NCBI GenBank assembly: GCA_008933805.1
Contig: WBUH01000010.1
Coordinates: 101,820 to 165,819, forward strand
Direction of reading: 5' to 3'
DNA length: 64,000 bases
From: Bacteroidota bacterium
Lineage (GTDB): Bacteria; Bacteroidota; Bacteroidia; UBA8524
Below, in pieces: positions 34,851-45,743 of this stretch. Each line of letters begins with the position of its first letter. The first letter of the stretch is position 1. The position numbers were made by a program, and so were the translations under genes. The notes under the pieces were generated by a model. The model did not search any database. It saw only the letters and a program-made list of their open reading frames with translations, and had not been told where the DNA came from.

Positions 34851-34885
34851 CAAAACAAAAAAGCCGCCTGTAAACAGGCGGCTTT
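34851..34885 (-). terminator. Intrinsic terminator of atpDC
   Basis: AAAGCCGCCTGT (34860-34871) pairs with ACAGGCGGCTTT (34874-34885) around AA. On the minus strand the stem is followed by TTTTGTTTTG. It lies 25 bp past the atpC stop. It is also the seventh palindrome of the 34.6-34.9 kb cluster. Confidence 0.85.
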
Positions 34886-34910
34886 GTATAAATTAGTCGG
34901 TTAATCTTTA

Positions 34911-35141
34911 TTAAGTAAGTACTATCACTTTGTTTTCAAGTACCTCAATAATCCCACCGTTAATATCAAAGCTGTGGGTACCTTCAGCATCCACCACACG
35001 CACTTTACCTGCATTTAAACTGCTGATAATGGCGGCGTGGTTATTAAGCACCTCAAACGAGCCTTTGCTTCCGGGTACTTTCACACGGCTCACTGTGCCG
35101 CTGTATAATACCTTATCGGGGGTGATGATTTCTAATTGCAT
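34911..35141 (-). CDS. atpC: ATP synthase F1 epsilon subunit, short form
   Basis: A 76-residue epsilon subunit consisting only of the N-terminal beta-sandwich (MQLEIITPDKVLYSGTVSRV, and GSFEVLNNHAAIISSLNAGK). The C-terminal two-helix inhibitory domain of the approximately 135-residue proteobacterial form is missing, as is common in Bacteroidota. It therefore probably cannot perform the helical-domain ATPase inhibition. It lies 32 bp after atpD, with which it forms a two-gene operon separate from the other ATP synthase genes. Confidence 0.9.
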   Translation of the reverse strand: MQLEIITPDKVLYSGTVSRVKVPGSKGSFEVLNNHAAIISSLNAGKVRVVDAEGTHSFDINGGIIEVLENKVIVLT

Positions 35142-35173
35142 GGTTTAACTATTTATCGGTACAACTTTTACAA

Positions 35174-36730
<1,557 letters not shown>

Positions 36731-36784
36731 TTATTACTTAAAAAAAACTTCGTAACGATATTTGTTTAAACTTCTTATAGACGA

Positions 36785-37372
36785 TTGAAAAAACTTACCC
36801 CTGATTTTTACCTGCGCGAAGATGTATTGCAAATTGCCCGCGATTTGATAGGTAAAGAGCTTATAACCAATATAAACAGTACGATAACCAGCGGAATTAT
36901 TACTGAAACCGAAGCCTATGCGGGGGTGGTTGACCGTGCCAGCCATGCTTACGGTGGCCGCCGTACCAACCGCACAGAAACGATGTATGCCGCAGGAGGC
37001 ATTAGCTATGTGTATTTGTGCTATGGCATACACCATTTGTTTAATGTGGTAACTAACGTAAAGGAGGTGCCGCACGCGGTTTTAATCCGCAACATACAAC
37101 CTTTAAAGGGACTTGAAACAATACTGGAACGCCGCAGAAAAAAGAAGATTGATAAAACCTTGAGTACAGGCCCCGGCACTATGAGCGAGGCGCTGGGTAT
37201 AAAAACCCTGCACAACGGTTTTGATTTGACTGGAGATACCGTTTGGATTGAAGACGCAGGCATTACCATTGCAAACGAGACTGTAAAAATTACCCCACGC
37301 ATAGGGGTTGATTATGCCGGCGAAGATGCTAAATTACCCTACAGGTTTTTGGCTGAAAAGATTATCATATAA
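36785..37372 (+). CDS. 3-methyladenine DNA glycosylase, AAG/MPG family
   Basis: A 195-residue base-excision repair enzyme that removes alkylated purines. Family blocks are DLIGKELITNI, ITETEAYAGVVDRASHAYGG with the catalytic Glu, the metal/DNA-contact RTNRTETMYAAGGISYVYLC, and GPGTMSEALGIKTLHNGFDL. There is no ATG upstream of the conserved core; a TTG at 36785 gives MKKLTPDFYL, matching the usual N-terminus. The gene is divergent from atpD. Confidence 0.92.
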   Translation: MKKLTPDFYLREDVLQIARDLIGKELITNINSTITSGIITETEAYAGVVDRASHAYGGRRTNRTETMYAAGGISYVYLCYGIHHLFNVVTNVKEVPHAVLIRNIQPLKGLETILERRRKKKIDKTLSTGPGTMSEALGIKTLHNGFDLTGDTVWIEDAGITIANETVKITPRIGVDYAGEDAKLPYRFLAEKIII

Positions 37373-37413
37373 ATAATACTTTGCTAAGTAAATTACCGTT
37401 GTACTATTAAAAT

Positions 37414-38055
37414 ATGAAACGATACACAATTGCTACGCTCGTTCTCGTGCTTCTTACATCAGGGGTATGGCTGATTGGCAGAACAAAGCCCTCAAACACT
37501 AAAACCCCGCCAAACAAAATTGTTTTGGTAGAAGGAGATATCCTCTTTCAAAGCAGCGAGGGAGGACAGGGTAAGGCCATCCAATTAGCTACAGGTTCAA
37601 AATATAACCATTGCGGAGTTTTATACATAAAAGGAACAGACTTGTATGTACTGGAGGCAAACGGTCCTGTGGGACTAACCCCGTATGCAGACTTTATTAA
37701 CCGCACCGGTGGGGAGTATCGTGTTAAGCGACTTAAAAACAGGAACTCATATTTTAACGATAGCACTCTAAAGCTTTTTAAAGCAGAGGGGAATAAATAC
37801 AAGACAACACCGTATGACCCTTACTTCGGCTGGAACGATAGTTTAATTTATTGCAGCGAGCTGGTATGGAAGATATATAACCGTGCGTTGGGGCTTGAAG
37901 TTGGTAAACTGCAAAAGCTAAAAGAGTTTAATCTAACCCACCCCATTGTAAAAGCCAAACTTGAAGAACGTTTTGGAAAAAATATCCCTTACGATGAAAA
38001 GGTAATTTCTCCCGCGGCAATTTTTGAAAGCGAATTGCTGGAGACAGTGAGATAA
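37414..38055 (+). CDS. YiiX/YebB-like NlpC/P60 cysteine hydrolase
   Basis: A 213-residue exported or membrane-anchored protein with an N-terminal hydrophobic segment (ATLVLVLLTSGVWLIG). The permuted papain-fold signature is EGDILFQ, then KYNHCGVLY (His) and LIYCSELVWKIY (Cys). It fits PF05708 (formerly DUF830), whose members are putative amidases or peptidases acting on peptidoglycan or lipids. It follows the glycosylase by 41 bp but has no obvious functional tie to it. It is convergent with the DUF502 gene. Substrate unknown. Confidence 0.8.
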   Translation: MKRYTIATLVLVLLTSGVWLIGRTKPSNTKTPPNKIVLVEGDILFQSSEGGQGKAIQLATGSKYNHCGVLYIKGTDLYVLEANGPVGLTPYADFINRTGGEYRVKRLKNRNSYFNDSTLKLFKAEGNKYKTTPYDPYFGWNDSLIYCSELVWKIYNRALGLEVGKLQKLKEFNLTHPIVKAKLEERFGKNIPYDEKVISPAAIFESELLETVR

Positions 38056-38145
38056 ATAAAGTACCTTCTTCTAACCCTGAAACTATTTAGGCAGGAAGCC
38101 TTATGCCCGTAGGCAAGATTCCCATCAGTGCCACAGGTTGAAAAT

Positions 38146-38751
38146 CTAACTCTCGCCTTCTGTTTTTGCAGCTTCACCAATTTCGGTAACACCGCCCGTA
38201 ACAATAAACTTCATTACTTCGGAAGAGTTGGCATCAATCGATTTTACTTTATCGGCATTTACAATAAATACATTGCCCGAAAAATTATAGCTGTGCGGAA
38301 AATACACCGATACAAAACCTTCAAACCCAATGATGCTTAAATCTTTGTGCGTTACAAAACCCATTTTATAAATACCGTCGCCCATTTGCACAGCCACAGG
38401 CTCTTTAAACTTGCGTTTATCCCCCACAAAGGCTTCTAAAAAGTCTTTTATCGAGGTATAAATTACCTTTACACCGGGTACTTTTTCAAGCAGGTCATCA
38501 ATAATATCAAGAATTGGTCGCAGTAACAGTCCTGAACCCACAAACCCAATCAACGTTACGCCCACCAATATTACGGCAATACCTACACCGGGCACGTTAA
38601 AATCAAGCAAATGATCCAACCAGCGCACCATTTGTATCACCAGCCATACCGTACCCCCCACGGGAAGGATAATCAATATCCCCCGCAAAAAGTACTTCAG
38701 CACTTTGCTGGCTGCCAGTTTCAAAAAGTTTTTTGAGTATTTAAATTCCAT
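38146..38751 (-). CDS. DUF502 membrane protein
   Basis: A 201-residue protein with two N-terminal membrane helices (GILIILPVGGTVWLVIQMV and GVGIAVILVGVTLIGFVGSG), then a soluble domain. The conserved DUF502 sequences are IPVxxx-like KVPGVKVIYTSIKDFLEAF, GIYKMGFVTHK and FSGNVFIVNADKVKSIDANS. It lies 12 bp downstream of purD and is probably co-transcribed. Function of the family is unknown. The 90 bp between it and the convergent yiiX-like gene contains a GCCTACGGGCATAAGGC-like hairpin related to the palindromic elements at 31 and 34.7 kb. Confidence 0.85.
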   Translation of the reverse strand: MEFKYSKNFLKLAASKVLKYFLRGILIILPVGGTVWLVIQMVRWLDHLLDFNVPGVGIAVILVGVTLIGFVGSGLLLRPILDIIDDLLEKVPGVKVIYTSIKDFLEAFVGDKRKFKEPVAVQMGDGIYKMGFVTHKDLSIIGFEGFVSVYFPHSYNFSGNVFIVNADKVKSIDANSSEVMKFIVTGGVTEIGEAAKTEGES

Positions 38752-38763
38752 TTATGGGCTTAA

Positions 38764-40065
38764 TTATGCCTGCCCTTGCAACAAATCTTTGCCTATATCG
38801 CGGCGGTAAAATTTATTCTCAAATTGTATCACCTCAGCGGCCGCCAATGATTTTGAAACAGCTTCGTTAATATCACTACCAAAAGCTGTTAACGCAATCA
38901 CACGTCCGCCGTTGCTCACCACTTGTCCGTTATCGGTTTTAGTACCCGCCTGCAATACCAATACATCCTCAACATTTTCGATACCGGTAATGATTTTACC
39001 TTTTTCGTAACTATTCGGGTAACCTGCTGAAACCAGCATTACCGCCGTAGCCGTTTGGGGATTAATTTGCGGGGTAATGGTATTTAGCGTACCGGTTGCC
39101 ACGGCATTCATCACCTGTACCAAATCAGTTTGCAAACGTGGGAAAACCACTTCGGTTTCAGGGTCGCCCATTCGGCAATTGTATTCAATCACATAAGGCT
39201 CACCTGCCACACTCATCAGCCCTATAAAAATAATTCCTTTATAATCTATCCCCTCAGCCTTCAATCCTTTTACGGTAGGCTCCACAATACGTTCGCGCAC
39301 CTTATTCATAAACACATTATCCGCAAACGGCACCGGAGAAACTGCTCCCATACCACCCGTGTTAGGCCCTGTATCACCCTCCCCAATGCGTTTATAATCT
39401 TTAGCTTCGGGTAGTAAAATATAATTCTCACCATCCGTTACCACAAACACCGATAATTCAATTCCTTTCAAAAACTCCTCAATCACCACTCGCGAGCTGG
39501 CATCGCCAAACTTTGCATTTTGCAGCATTTCTGTCAGTTCAGCTTCTGCATCGGCCAAATTGTCGGGTATCACAACCCCTTTGCCTGCTGCCAAGCCGTC
39601 AGCCTTCAAAACAAAAGGAGGTTGCAATGTCTTTAAAAAGTCAAATGCATCATTCAACGTATCTTTTGTAAACGTTTTATAAGCCGCCGTAGGAATTAAA
39701 TGACGCGCCATAAATTGTTTAGAAAAATCTTTGCTTCCCTCTAGCTGGGCTCCTTCTTTTGATGGACCAAAAACAGGTATATGCCTCAACTCAGGGTTGT
39801 TAGAAAAATAATCCGAAACGCCTTTCACCAGGGGGTCTTCGCCACCGGGCACCAAAAGCGTTATATTATTATCAACACAAAACTTCCCAATTTTATCAAA
39901 ATCATCAACCGCAATATTCACATTGGTTCCGTATTGCTCAGTGCCCGCATTACCGGGGGCTATAAATAACTTAGCACACAACGGGCTTTGTGCCATTTTC
40001 CAAGCATACGCACTTTCGCGTCCGCCATTGCCCAGTAACAAAATTCTATGCTTAGTACTATCCAT
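38764..40065 (-). CDS. purD: Phosphoribosylamine-glycine ligase (GAR synthetase)
   Basis: A 433-residue ATP-grasp ligase of purine biosynthesis joining glycine to phosphoribosylamine. Blocks are ILLLGNGGRESAYAWKMAQS (GGRE loop), FVLKADGLAAGKGVVIPDN, RVVIEEFLKGIELSVFVVTD, GPNTGGMGAVSPVPF and EYNCRMGDPETEVVFPRLQT. Length is normal. It is divergent from secA, with a 187-bp gap holding the secA promoter, and is followed by the DUF502 gene. Confidence 0.96.
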   Translation of the reverse strand: MDSTKHRILLLGNGGRESAYAWKMAQSPLCAKLFIAPGNAGTEQYGTNVNIAVDDFDKIGKFCVDNNITLLVPGGEDPLVKGVSDYFSNNPELRHIPVFGPSKEGAQLEGSKDFSKQFMARHLIPTAAYKTFTKDTLNDAFDFLKTLQPPFVLKADGLAAGKGVVIPDNLADAEAELTEMLQNAKFGDASSRVVIEEFLKGIELSVFVVTDGENYILLPEAKDYKRIGEGDTGPNTGGMGAVSPVPFADNVFMNKVRERIVEPTVKGLKAEGIDYKGIIFIGLMSVAGEPYVIEYNCRMGDPETEVVFPRLQTDLVQVMNAVATGTLNTITPQINPQTATAVMLVSAGYPNSYEKGKIITGIENVEDVLVLQAGTKTDNGQVVSNGGRVIALTAFGSDINEAVSKSLAAAEVIQFENKFYRRDIGKDLLQGQA

Positions 40066-40191
40066 TCTTACGTATAAAAATCCGTGTGCAAAGTTGGCTA
40101 AAAATTAATATCCGCCAAAAGTATGTTGCAACCCAACAGTATAAAAACCGTTTAAAATTGTTTGGCACTATAAGTGCAAACACATAAACCA

Positions 40192-40222
40192 TTCCGCCCC
40201 AAGCGGAAATGTATTATTTTTG
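40192..40222 (+). promoter_or_regulatory. secA promoter with upstream hairpin
   Basis: TATTTTTG at 40215-40222 matches TAnnTTTG; the leader would be about 25 nt. Immediately upstream, TTCCGC-CCCAA-GCGGAA (40192-40208) is an inverted repeat occupying the -33 zone and may be a regulator site. Confidence 0.5.
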
Positions 40223-40252
40223 CCCACTTGATTTGAAAAAACAACTTTATAA

Positions 40253-43200
40253 ATGATAAACTCGATAATAAAAGGCATCTCAAAAATTTTCGGAGACAAG
40301 TCTGAAAAAGACATCAAAGAGATGAAACCTTTAGTGGATGAGATCAACCGCTATTTTGAACAGTATAAAGGCCTTAGCAACGATGAACTAAGGGGCAAAA
40401 CCATAGAATTTAAAAACCGCATTGCCGATTTTCTGAAAGAGGTTGATGCTGAAATTGCCGAATTGAGACTACGTGCTGAAGGCGGCGAATTGAACATTGA
40501 AGATACCGAAGGTATTTTTAATGAGATTGATAAACTTAAAAAGAAACGCGACGAGGAACTTGAAAAGATTTTGAAGCAAATATTGCCCGAAGCCTTTGCA
40601 GTAGTAAAAGAAACCGCCCGCCGCTATACCGATAACACCGAACTTGAAGTAACCGCTACTGATAACGACCGCGACCTTGCTGCCCGCAAAGGCAATGTGC
40701 GTATTGACGGTAACAAAGCTTATTACAGCAACACTTGGGAAGCTGCCGGAAATACCGTTACATGGAACATGGTGCACTACGATGTGCAGCTGATAGGCGG
40801 TATGGTATTACACAGCGGTAAAATTGCCGAGATGGCTACCGGTGAAGGTAAAACGCTGGTATCAACGTTGCCTGCTTACCTAAACGGACTTTCAGGACAA
40901 GGGGTACACATTGTAACGGTGAACGATTACCTTGCCCGTCGTGACTGTGAGTGGAATGCTCCATTGTTTGAGTTTCACGGATTAAGGGTAGATTGTATTG
41001 ATTACTACCAACCCAACTCGCCACAACGCCGCAATGCGTATATGGCGGATATTACCTACGGCACCAACAACGAATTTGGTTTTGACTACCTGCGCGATAA
41101 CATGGCGCATGATATTGAAGACCTTGTGCAACGCAAACACCATTATGCAATGGTGGATGAGGTGGATAGCGTGTTGATTGATGATGCGCGTACTCCGTTG
41201 ATTATATCAGGCCCGGTGCCAAAAGGCGACCAACAAGAGTTTTTATTCCTTAAACCACGTATTGAAAAACTGGTAGAAACTCAACGCCGATACCTGAATA
41301 CTGCCCTTGCAGATGCAAAAAAACTGATTGCCGAAAACAACGAAAAAGAAGGTGGTTTGCTATTGTTGCGTTGCCAACGCGGTTTGCCTAAAAACAAAGC
41401 CTTGATTAAGTTTTTGGGTGAGCAGGGAATGAAGCAATTGCTTCAAAAAACCGAAAACTACTACCTGCAAGACCAGCAAAAAGAAATGCCCAAGGTAGAT
41501 GCAGAGTTGTATTTTGTAATTGACGAAAAAACCAACAGCATCGACCTTACTGAAAAAGGTATTGAATTGATTACCGGTGCAGGTGAAGACAAAGAATTTT
41601 TCATTATGCCTGATGTGGGCAGTGAGATTGCCGAAATTGAACGCACCGTTACCGATGCTGATGAAAAAATACGCCGCAAAGAATCGTTGATGCGCGATTA
41701 CTCAATCAAGTCTGAGCGCATCCACTCAATCAATCAGTTGCTTAAAGCATACTGTATGTTTGAGCGCGACGTAGAATACATTATTGATGGCGGTAAAATT
41801 AAAATTGTAGATGAGCAAACAGGCCGTGTACTTGACGGACGCCGCTACAGCGATGGTTTGCACCAAGCAATAGAAGCCAAAGAGAACGTAAAAGTTGAGG
41901 CTGCTACACAAACCTTTGCTACCGTTACCCTGCAAAATTACTTCCGTATGTACCACAAATTAGCGGGTATGACCGGTACGGCTGAGACCGAAGCAGGTGA
42001 GTTCTGGGAAATTTACAAACTGGATGTAGTGGTAGTGCCTACCAACCGCACCGCAATCCGTAAGGACGACAACGACCTTATCTATAAAACCAAACGCGAG
42101 AAATACAACGCCGTTATTGATGAAATTGTACAGCTAACCCAAGCTGGTCGCCCCGTATTGGTGGGTACCACTTCGGTGGATGTTTCAGAGCTTTTATCAA
42201 AAATGCTTACCCTGCGCAAAATCAAGCACAACGTGCTAAACGCTAAACAACACCAGCGTGAAGCGGATATTGTACAAGAAGCAGGACGTGCAGGTACTGT
42301 TACCATTGCTACCAACATGGCGGGTCGTGGTACGGATATAAAACTGGGCGAAGGTGTGAAAGAAGCAGGCGGTTTGGCCATTGTGGGTACCGAAAGGCAC
42401 GAATCACGCAGGGTTGACCGTCAGTTACGCGGTCGTGCAGGTCGTCAGGGTGACCCCGGTTCATCACAATTCTTTATCTCACTAGAAGACGATTTGATGC
42501 GTCTGTTTGCCTCACACCGTATTGCCAGTGTAATGGACAGGTTTGGGCACAAAGAAGGCGACAATATCCAACACTCGATGATTTCAAAATCAATCGAGTC
42601 GGCACAGAAAAAAGTAGAACAAAACAACTTTGGTATCCGTAAGCGTTTGCTTGAATATGATGATGTGATGAACAGTCAGCGCGAGGTAATTTATACCCGC
42701 CGCCGCAACGCACTATTTGGCGATAAAGTGAAGCTGGACATCAACAACATGATATACGATTCTGCTGAGGACATCATAGGCACCTACCAAGCAGAGTCGG
42801 ATTTTGAAGGTATGCAAATGGAACTTATCCGTTTGTTTGCCCACGAAACTGCTATCACCCGCCAAGAGTTGTTAGAGCAAAAAGCCCAAAAACTAACCGA
42901 GCGTTTGTTTATGGAGCTTACCGAGCATTACGAGCGCAAATCAAAATTCTTTATTGATGTGGCAATGCCCGTAATTAAAGAAGTGTACGAAACCCGCGGC
43001 CAAAGCGTGGGCAATATTGCAGTGCCAATTACCGATGGTGTAAAAGCCTTGCAAATATTGGTGAACCTGAAACGCGCCTACGAAACACAAGGCCGTGAAA
43101 TGGTTACCGCTTTTGAAAAAATGGCCACCCTTGCTTTGATAGACGAAGAGTGGAAAGAACATTTGCGTGAAATGGACGATTTGAAACAAGCCGCCCAAAA

Positions 43201-43570
43201 CGCTGTATTTGAACAAAAAGACCCCTTGTTGGTATATAAATTAGAGTCGTTTAATCTGTTCAGAAACATGATTACACGTCTTTCTAAAGACATATTATCA
43301 ATACTATTTAAAGGACAAATAGCTACCCAAGAAGCTGAAAACGTACGCGAGGCACAAGCCCCAAAACGTACTGATATGAGCCGCTTGCAAACCCGCCGTC
43401 CGCAAGAAGTGGCCGCGGCAGCAACAAGCGATGGCTCACCCGTTCCTCCTCCACAAGAAGAGCGTGTGCCCCAAACTCCCATCAAAGCTGAGTTGAAAGT
43501 AGGTCGTAACGACCCTTGCCCTTGCGGTAGCGGCAAGAAGTTTAAAAACTGTCATGGCATTAACGAATAA
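40253..43570 (+). CDS. secA: Preprotein translocase ATPase SecA
   Basis: The 1105-residue motor drives protein export through SecYEG. Walker A is [20 protein letters not shown] near residue 200 and the DEAD-type motif is [21 protein letters not shown]2 carries [16 protein letters not shown] and the [18 protein letters not shown] arginine-finger region. The C-terminus is a zinc-binding SEC-C tail, [18 protein letters not shown], used for SecB and ribosome contact. The protein is about 200 residues longer than E. coli SecA through insertions typical of Bacteroidota, notably at about 340-420. Confidence 0.97.
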   Translation: MINSIIKGISKIFGDKSEKDIKEMKPLVDEINRYFEQYKGLSNDELRGKTIEFKNRIADFLKEVDAEIAELRLRAEGGELNIEDTEGIFNEIDKLKKKRDEELEKILKQILPEAFAVVKETARRYTDNTELEVTATDNDRDLAARKGNVRIDGNKAYYSNTWEAAGNTVTWNMVHYDVQLIGGMVLHSGKIAEMATGEGKTLVSTLPAYLNGLSGQGVHIVTVNDYLARRDCEWNAPLFEFHGLRVDCIDYYQPNSPQRRNAYMADITYGTNNEFGFDYLRDNMAHDIEDLVQRKHHYAMVDEVDSVLIDDARTPLIISGPVPKGDQQEFLFLKPRIEKLVETQRRYLNTALADAKKLIAENNEKEGGLLLLRCQRGLPKNKALIKFLGEQGMKQLLQKTENYYLQDQQKEMPKVDAELYFVIDEKTNSIDLTEKGIELITGAGEDKEFFIMPDVGSEIAEIERTVTDADEKIRRKESLMRDYSIKSERIHSINQLLKAYCMFERDVEYIIDGGKIKIVDEQTGRVLDGRRYSDGLHQAIEAKENVKVEAATQTFATVTLQNYFRMYHKLAGMTGTAETEAGEFWEIYKLDVVVVPTNRTAIRKDDNDLIYKTKREKYNAVIDEIVQLTQAGRPVLVGTTSVDVSELLSKMLTLRKIKHNVLNAKQHQREADIVQEAGRAGTVTIATNMAGRGTDIKLGEGVKEAGGLAIVGTERHESRRVDRQLRGRAGRQGDPGSSQFFISLEDDLMRLFASHRIASVMDRFGHKEGDNIQHSMISKSIESAQKKVEQNNFGIRKRLLEYDDVMNSQREVIYTRRRNALFGDKVKLDINNMIYDSAEDIIGTYQAESDFEGMQMELIRLFAHETAITRQELLEQKAQKLTERLFMELTEHYERKSKFFIDVAMPVIKEVYETRGQSVGNIAVPITDGVKALQILVNLKRAYETQGREMVTAFEKMATLALIDEEWKEHLREMDDLKQAAQNAVFEQKDPLLVYKLESFNLFRNMITRLSKDILSILFKGQIATQEAENVREAQAPKRTDMSRLQTRRPQEVAAAATSDGSPVPPPQEERVPQTPIKAELKVGRNDPCPCGSGKKFKNCHGINE

Positions 43571-43606
43571 CAGACTAAAAAAGGAGCAAGCGTAGCGCAG
43601 GACATT

Positions 43607-44263
43607 ATGGATTTATCGGCATGTATTGAATACACGCGACTGAAACCCGATACCAGTCGTGATGAAGTGATTAAGATTTGCACACAGGCTATACAACACA
43701 ATATGTTTGGCGTGTGTATCCCCCCGTTTTTTGTAAGCACTGCACGGAAAGTAATAAACGAGGCCAAAGCCCCTGTAAAAGTAATTACGGTTGTAGGGTT
43801 TCCTTTTGGCTACGGACGTACATCGGCAAAGGTTGAAGAAGTGAAACAGGCATTGCGCGATGGTGCCGATGAGATAGATGCAGTGGTAAACATTGCTGCT
43901 GTTAAATCGGGCGACTATAATGCTGTTGAAAACGACATTAGCAGTATGGTAACTGCTTGCCATCTGCAAAACAAAAAAGCTAAGCTGATTTTTGAAACCG
44001 GCTTGCTAACTACCGAAGAAATTGTAAAACTTTGTGAAATAGCCGTTGCCAATAGTGCCGATTTTGTGAAAACATCAAGCGGTATGTTGCCCGGTGGTAT
44101 CACTCCTGAAACCGTAGCAATGCTTCGCAGCTTGCTACCTGATAAAACCTTGATTAAAGCCTCGGGCGGAATACGCAACCGCGAGCAAGCCGTCAAGATT
44201 ATAGAAGCAGGAGCTGCCCGTATAGGTTCATCACACGGTTTAAAATTATTAGACGTAAAATGA
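43607..44263 (+). CDS. deoC: Deoxyribose-phosphate aldolase
   Basis: A 218-residue class I aldolase converting 2-deoxyribose-5-phosphate to acetaldehyde and glyceraldehyde-3-phosphate in deoxynucleoside catabolism. The Schiff-base lysine lies in DFVKTSSGM, and the second conserved lysine in TLIKASGGIRN. The N-terminus CIEYTRLKPDTS and the GFPFGYG phosphate region support the assignment. It begins 36 bp after secA and overlaps the following SPOR gene by ATGA. Confidence 0.95.
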   Translation: MDLSACIEYTRLKPDTSRDEVIKICTQAIQHNMFGVCIPPFFVSTARKVINEAKAPVKVITVVGFPFGYGRTSAKVEEVKQALRDGADEIDAVVNIAAVKSGDYNAVENDISSMVTACHLQNKKAKLIFETGLLTTEEIVKLCEIAVANSADFVKTSSGMLPGGITPETVAMLRSLLPDKTLIKASGGIRNREQAVKIIEAGAARIGSSHGLKLLDVK

Positions 44264-44676
44264 AAAAACTTGCCTGCACCCTTTTTGCCATTTTAGCCAC
44301 AGGCCTTATTGCCACCTTTGCTCAAGACACTACAAAGGGCAAAGTAACCATTAATGTGGACGAAAAGGTAAATGAATACATTGAGCAACGCAGGCAAGAA
44401 AACGTAAACGACAGTTTAAGCAAAGGGTTTCGCATACAAATTATCGTTTCGCAAAAACGCAACGATGCCAAGCTGGCTAAAGAAAAGTTCAGCAATATGT
44501 ATCCCAACTGCCCCGTGTACCTTACGTTTGATTCGCCCTACTTCAAAGTACGTGTGGGCGATTACAAAACCAAGCTGGATGCCCAGGCGTTGCTGTTTAA
44601 ACTCACCCATGATTTTCCAACTCTTATTTTAATCGAGGATAAAATCAACCCGCCACCGGTTGAGCCTTGCTACTAA
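44260..44676 (+). CDS. SPOR-domain exported protein
   Basis: A 138-residue protein with a signal peptide (MKKLACTLFAILATGLIATFA), a short coiled-coil-like linker and a SPOR domain. The domain runs GFRIQIIVSQKRNDAKLAKE to YFKVRVGDYKTKLDAQALLF. SPOR domains bind denuded glycan strands of septal peptidoglycan, so the product is probably periplasmic and linked to the cell wall. It overlaps deoC by 4 bp, but a functional tie to deoC is not evident. A terminator follows. Confidence 0.85.
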   Translation: MKKLACTLFAILATGLIATFAQDTTKGKVTINVDEKVNEYIEQRRQENVNDSLSKGFRIQIIVSQKRNDAKLAKEKFSNMYPNCPVYLTFDSPYFKVRVGDYKTKLDAQALLFKLTHDFPTLILIEDKINPPPVEPCY

Positions 44677-44702
44677 AACGCGAAACTTCGTTTAAAAATA
44701 AT

Positions 44703-44740
44703 AAAAGCCTGCCGTATTAAGTACAGCAGGCTTTTGTTTT
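44703..44740 (+). terminator. Intrinsic terminator after deoC-SPOR
   Basis: AAAAGCCTGC (44703-44712) pairs with GCAGGCTTTT (44726-44735), followed by GTTTT. The inner loop GTA-TTAAG-TAC extends the stem. It may also serve the convergent VOC gene in the opposite direction. Confidence 0.8.
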
Positions 44741-44755
44741 AAAAATCTTCCGCCT

Positions 44756-45175
44756 TTACTTATCACTATACTTCTGTGATAAACTAAACCAATTACCTGA
44801 GTCGTCACAAAAAACAGCCTCAAGTGCATAGGGTTGCTCTTTAGGTGCCTGTAAAAACTTCACCCCTTTTGCCTTTAGTTCTTCATAAGTTGCATGGCAA
44901 TCGTGCGTATTAAACACCCCGAATCCCAATTTTCCATCAGCAATCAGCATTCTTAGTTTAGCAGCTGTATCGGCATCAAACATCATCCCGGGTTCTACGG
45001 CAGCCAAAATCAACTCAACATCGGGCTGGTCTTTTGGCCCCACAGTCAGCCAACGGAAACTGTCGCCAAGACGGGCATCAGTTCTCACTTCAAATCCAAG
45101 CTTGTTTACGTAAAAATCATAGGCGCTGTCTTGATTCAGCACATAAATAGTAGCATGTGATAATTTAGTAATCAT
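44756..45175 (-). CDS. VOC (glyoxalase/bleomycin-resistance) family protein
   Basis: A 139-residue protein with the two-module VOC fold: N-terminal KLSHATIYVLNQDSAYDFYV and C-terminal FLQAPKEQPYALEAVFCDDSGNWFSL-type strands. The metal-ligand pattern (His near the N-terminus, Glu in PDVELILA, Glu in ALEAVF) suggests a metal-dependent isomerase or dioxygenase, but the substrate is unknown. The AraC-type regulator immediately upstream on the same strand (64-bp gap) may control it or be co-expressed with it. Confidence 0.8.
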   Translation of the reverse strand: MITKLSHATIYVLNQDSAYDFYVNKLGFEVRTDARLGDSFRWLTVGPKDQPDVELILAAVEPGMMFDADTAAKLRMLIADGKLGFGVFNTHDCHATYEELKAKGVKFLQAPKEQPYALEAVFCDDSGNWFSLSQKYSDK

Positions 45176-45239
45176 AGTATTATTAGTTGTTATGCGACAA
45201 AAGTACTCCGCCGGTAAATACCCGTTTTATTCAAAATTG

Positions 45240-45674
45240 CTATATCTCATCCAAAATACCTTCCGGCCCCAGTTTACTTAAAAAACAAAAAGGTATCACC
45301 CGTGCGGGGGCAGTTTTCACAACATTTTGCAGTACAATACACATTCGCCTGTACTGGGTTGGGGTATGCCCTGTATGTTGTTTAAATTTCTGGGCAAAGG
45401 TTTGCTGGCTTTCAAAACCAACGCGTTGGCATACAGTATTTATTGAGTATTTAGGCTTACAAAGCAATTCTTTTGCTTTATCAATACGCTTTTGTGTAAG
45501 GTATTGGTGCGGGGTACGGTTATACGATTTTTTAAACGTACGAATAAAATGGAATTTAGATACGCAAGCCTCTGCCGATAGGGTATCCAAATCAACAGGC
45601 AATGCAAAATGCTTGTCGATAAACAGCTTGGTGTTTACAATACGCTTGTTCAATTCCACACGGTAAAAATACAA
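45240..45674 (-). CDS. Small AraC-family transcriptional regulator
   Basis: The 144-residue product is essentially only an AraC DNA-binding domain. Two helix-turn-helix units are seen: DLDTLSAEACVSKFHFIRTF, and SINTVCQRVGFESQQTFAQK, followed by HTGHTPTQYRR. No ligand-binding domain is present. No ATG lies near the conserved start; I use the TTG at 45672-45674 (MYFYRVELNKR). The longer frame reaching 45827 would run through the promoter and start of the divergent methyltransferase and is unlikely. It probably regulates or accompanies the VOC gene. Confidence 0.7.
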   Translation of the reverse strand: MYFYRVELNKRIVNTKLFIDKHFALPVDLDTLSAEACVSKFHFIRTFKKSYNRTPHQYLTQKRIDKAKELLCKPKYSINTVCQRVGFESQQTFAQKFKQHTGHTPTQYRRMCIVLQNVVKTAPARVIPFCFLSKLGPEGILDEI

Positions 45675-45728
45675 ACACCTGTGCAGTGACCCAAAAGCTA
45701 TTTGCTTATAAACCCGTTTGAAAACTGT

Positions 45729-45736
45729 TACCTTTG
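45729..45736 (+). promoter_or_regulatory. Methyltransferase operon promoter -7 box
   Basis: TACCTTTG matches TAnnTTTG exactly and ends 7 bp before the ATG at 45744, predicting a near-leaderless mRNA. A TTTG at 45701-45704 is a possible -33 element, but its 24-bp spacing is longer than usual. Confidence 0.5.
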
Positions 45737-45743
45737 CACCCCA

